In this document: positions 5,749 to 6,302 of the stretch, piece by piece
How positions within the stretch are numbered: position 1 is the first letter of the stretch
Layout: every line of letters starts with the position of its first letter
DNA from: Pseudomonadota bacterium
Lineage (GTDB): Bacteria > Pseudomonadota > Gammaproteobacteria > Steroidobacterales > Steroidobacteraceae
Length of the DNA stretch: 6,302 bases
NCBI GenBank assembly: GCA_021850555.1
Contig: JAJZLX010000081.1
Span: 1 to 6,302, forward strand
Direction of reading: 5' to 3'
Translations under genes and position numbers: made by a program
Notes under the pieces: model-generated
Database searches by the model: none
What the model saw: only the letters and a program-made list of their open reading frames with translations
What the model was told of the DNA's origin: nothing

Positions 5749-5777
5749 ATAACACAATTTCGAGCGCCTTTTGTGAA
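5749..5777 (-). promoter_or_regulatory. Candidate promoter of the YajG-like gene
   Basis: On the minus strand TTCACA (5777-5772, 5 of 6 matches to -35) is followed after 17 bases by TGTTAT (5754-5749, 4 of 6 matches to -10). Transcription would start near 5742, giving a leader of about 74 nt that contains the palindrome. An alternative -10, TATAAG at 5716-5711, touches the palindrome but has no fitting -35. Confidence 0.35.
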
Positions 5778-5904
5778 CGGTGGTCAGGAACCGCCTGATT
5801 CTGGTGATTGCGCGCGGCTTTAAGGCGACTGGGGGTGGCCGCGGAAGCCTTCGCCGCTGCGGTCTTAACGCAATGGCGGCACTTCTGCTTTGCGGGACTG
5901 GGCC
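5756..5904. other. Spacer between the YajG-like gene and the transposase remnant
   Basis: Apart from the candidate promoter at its left edge, no gene is seen. The transposase frame stays open across it on the minus strand, but its translation (Arg/Pro-rich) no longer resembles IstA. The break of homology, near 5905, is probably the deletion or insertion endpoint. Confidence 0.4.
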
Positions 5905-6262
5905 CTCCGGATGGTCGTGCTTGGCGCGCCAGGCTCGGATCCGCCGCTCGAGCGTGCGCACCCCGCGGGGCAGCTCGGGATAGCGGCGCGTGAGCTCCTC
6001 GAACACCGTCACCGCCCGGATACCCGGCGCCGCCGCCAGCATCGACACCACCTCGGCGTCAAAGATATCCATCAAGGGGGCCGCTCGACGCCGTCCCCGC
6101 GGTTCGCTCTTCTGCGAGGGAAGTCCTGCCTCGTTCTGGCTCCGGTAGGCACCGGCGACGCTGCTGCGCCTCCGCCGGCTCCGCCGCCGCCGTCACAGGC
6201 TCCGTCAGTCTCAGTCTCATATACATCCTCATCTGGTGATCGTTGATGTGTCGGCCGGGCAC
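5905..6262 (-). pseudogene. istA: IS21-family transposase istA, 5' fragment, frameshifted
   Basis: IstA is the DDE transposase of IS21-type elements and works with the ATPase IstB. The fragment begins with a GTG at 6262 giving PGRHINDHQMRMYM, the typical N-terminus of one IS21 branch. It then loses frame: the next conserved blocks, GLPSQK, PRGRRR, IFDAEVVSMLAAAPGIRAV and TVFEELTRRYPELPRGVRTL followed by ERRIRAWRA, are in a different frame. The shift lies near 6170-6200 within a CCG-rich tract. Homology stops after about 120 of the usual roughly 500 residues, before the DDE core, and no istB follows. RIRAWRA follows the helix-turn-helix part, so the product could at most bind DNA. The copy is dead. 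Its outer end may lie past base 6302. Confidence 0.85.
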
Positions 6263-6302
6263 GGGCGGGGGTCCTCTTCGTGGGAATACCCCTGCTCTAT
6301 AC
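5905..6302 (-). mobile_element. IS21-family insertion sequence remnant
   Basis: The region comprises the broken istA start and its upstream flank, where AGGA lies 9 nt before the GTG. The inner end is lost near 5905. No terminal inverted repeat or target duplication can be recognised within the window, so the outer boundary is unknown. Confidence 0.6.

Noticed and set aside
5669..5755. Longer N-terminus of the YajG-like protein
   Set aside because: It would place 29 mostly polar residues before the signal peptide and would translate through the palindrome; the ATG at 5668 has a fitting Shine-Dalgarno.
5890..6246. Plus-strand frame with a Pro/Ala-rich tail opposite istA
   Set aside because: It is the antisense of the transposase fragment; the Pro-rich run comes from the CCG tract.
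1..6302. CRISPR array, tRNA, rRNA or intrinsic terminator
   Set aside because: No regularly spaced repeats, cloverleaf pattern, rRNA signature or GC stem followed by a T-run was found on reading either strand.

Overview
The window (about 58-60% GC by eye, bacterial coding style with GC-rich third codon positions) looks like an accessory or mobile region of a proteobacterium. YecR-like and YajG-like outer-membrane lipoproteins, Lol-type lipoboxes and an IS21-family fragment point to the Gamma- or Betaproteobacteria; the genus cannot be named from the sequence alone.

Left part (1-1654, + strand): the C-terminal part of a VirD4/TraD-type type IV coupling protein, entering from outside the window. 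Two small genes of unknown function (117 and 48 codons) follow it so tightly (ATGA overlap, then 2 nt) that the three must form one operon. This is the conjugation part of a plasmid or integrative conjugative element.

Centre (1655-2980, + strand): a two-gene cargo module. The first gene encodes a protein I recognise as the Nmad3 type (nucleotide modification associated domain 3, a computationally predicted family linked to modified DNA). The second, 16 nt downstream, encodes a small unrecognised Gly-rich protein with a CxxC. A leader of about 120 bases before the module has a consensus -35 hexamer and a 10-bp perfect inverted repeat (1706-1715 / 1757-1766). This module is the best candidate for an undescribed system here, possibly base modification or phage defence; that role is inferred, not shown.

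Junction (about 2890-3394): no complete gene. A start-less reading frame of about 100 codons with strong GC3 bias looks like a gene remnant, suggesting rearrangement at the end of the cargo.

Right part (3395-5668, - strand): three lipoprotein genes, each with its own lipobox: a YecR-like protein, a Ser/Thr/Gly-rich two-repeat lipoprotein, and a YajG-like protein. A 21-bp perfect palindrome lies in the leader of the YajG-like gene. The 423 bases between the second and third lipoprotein genes hold no gene I can support.

Right end (about 5905-6262, - strand): a frameshifted and truncated 5' piece of an IS21-family istA transposase, another sign of past mobile-element activity.
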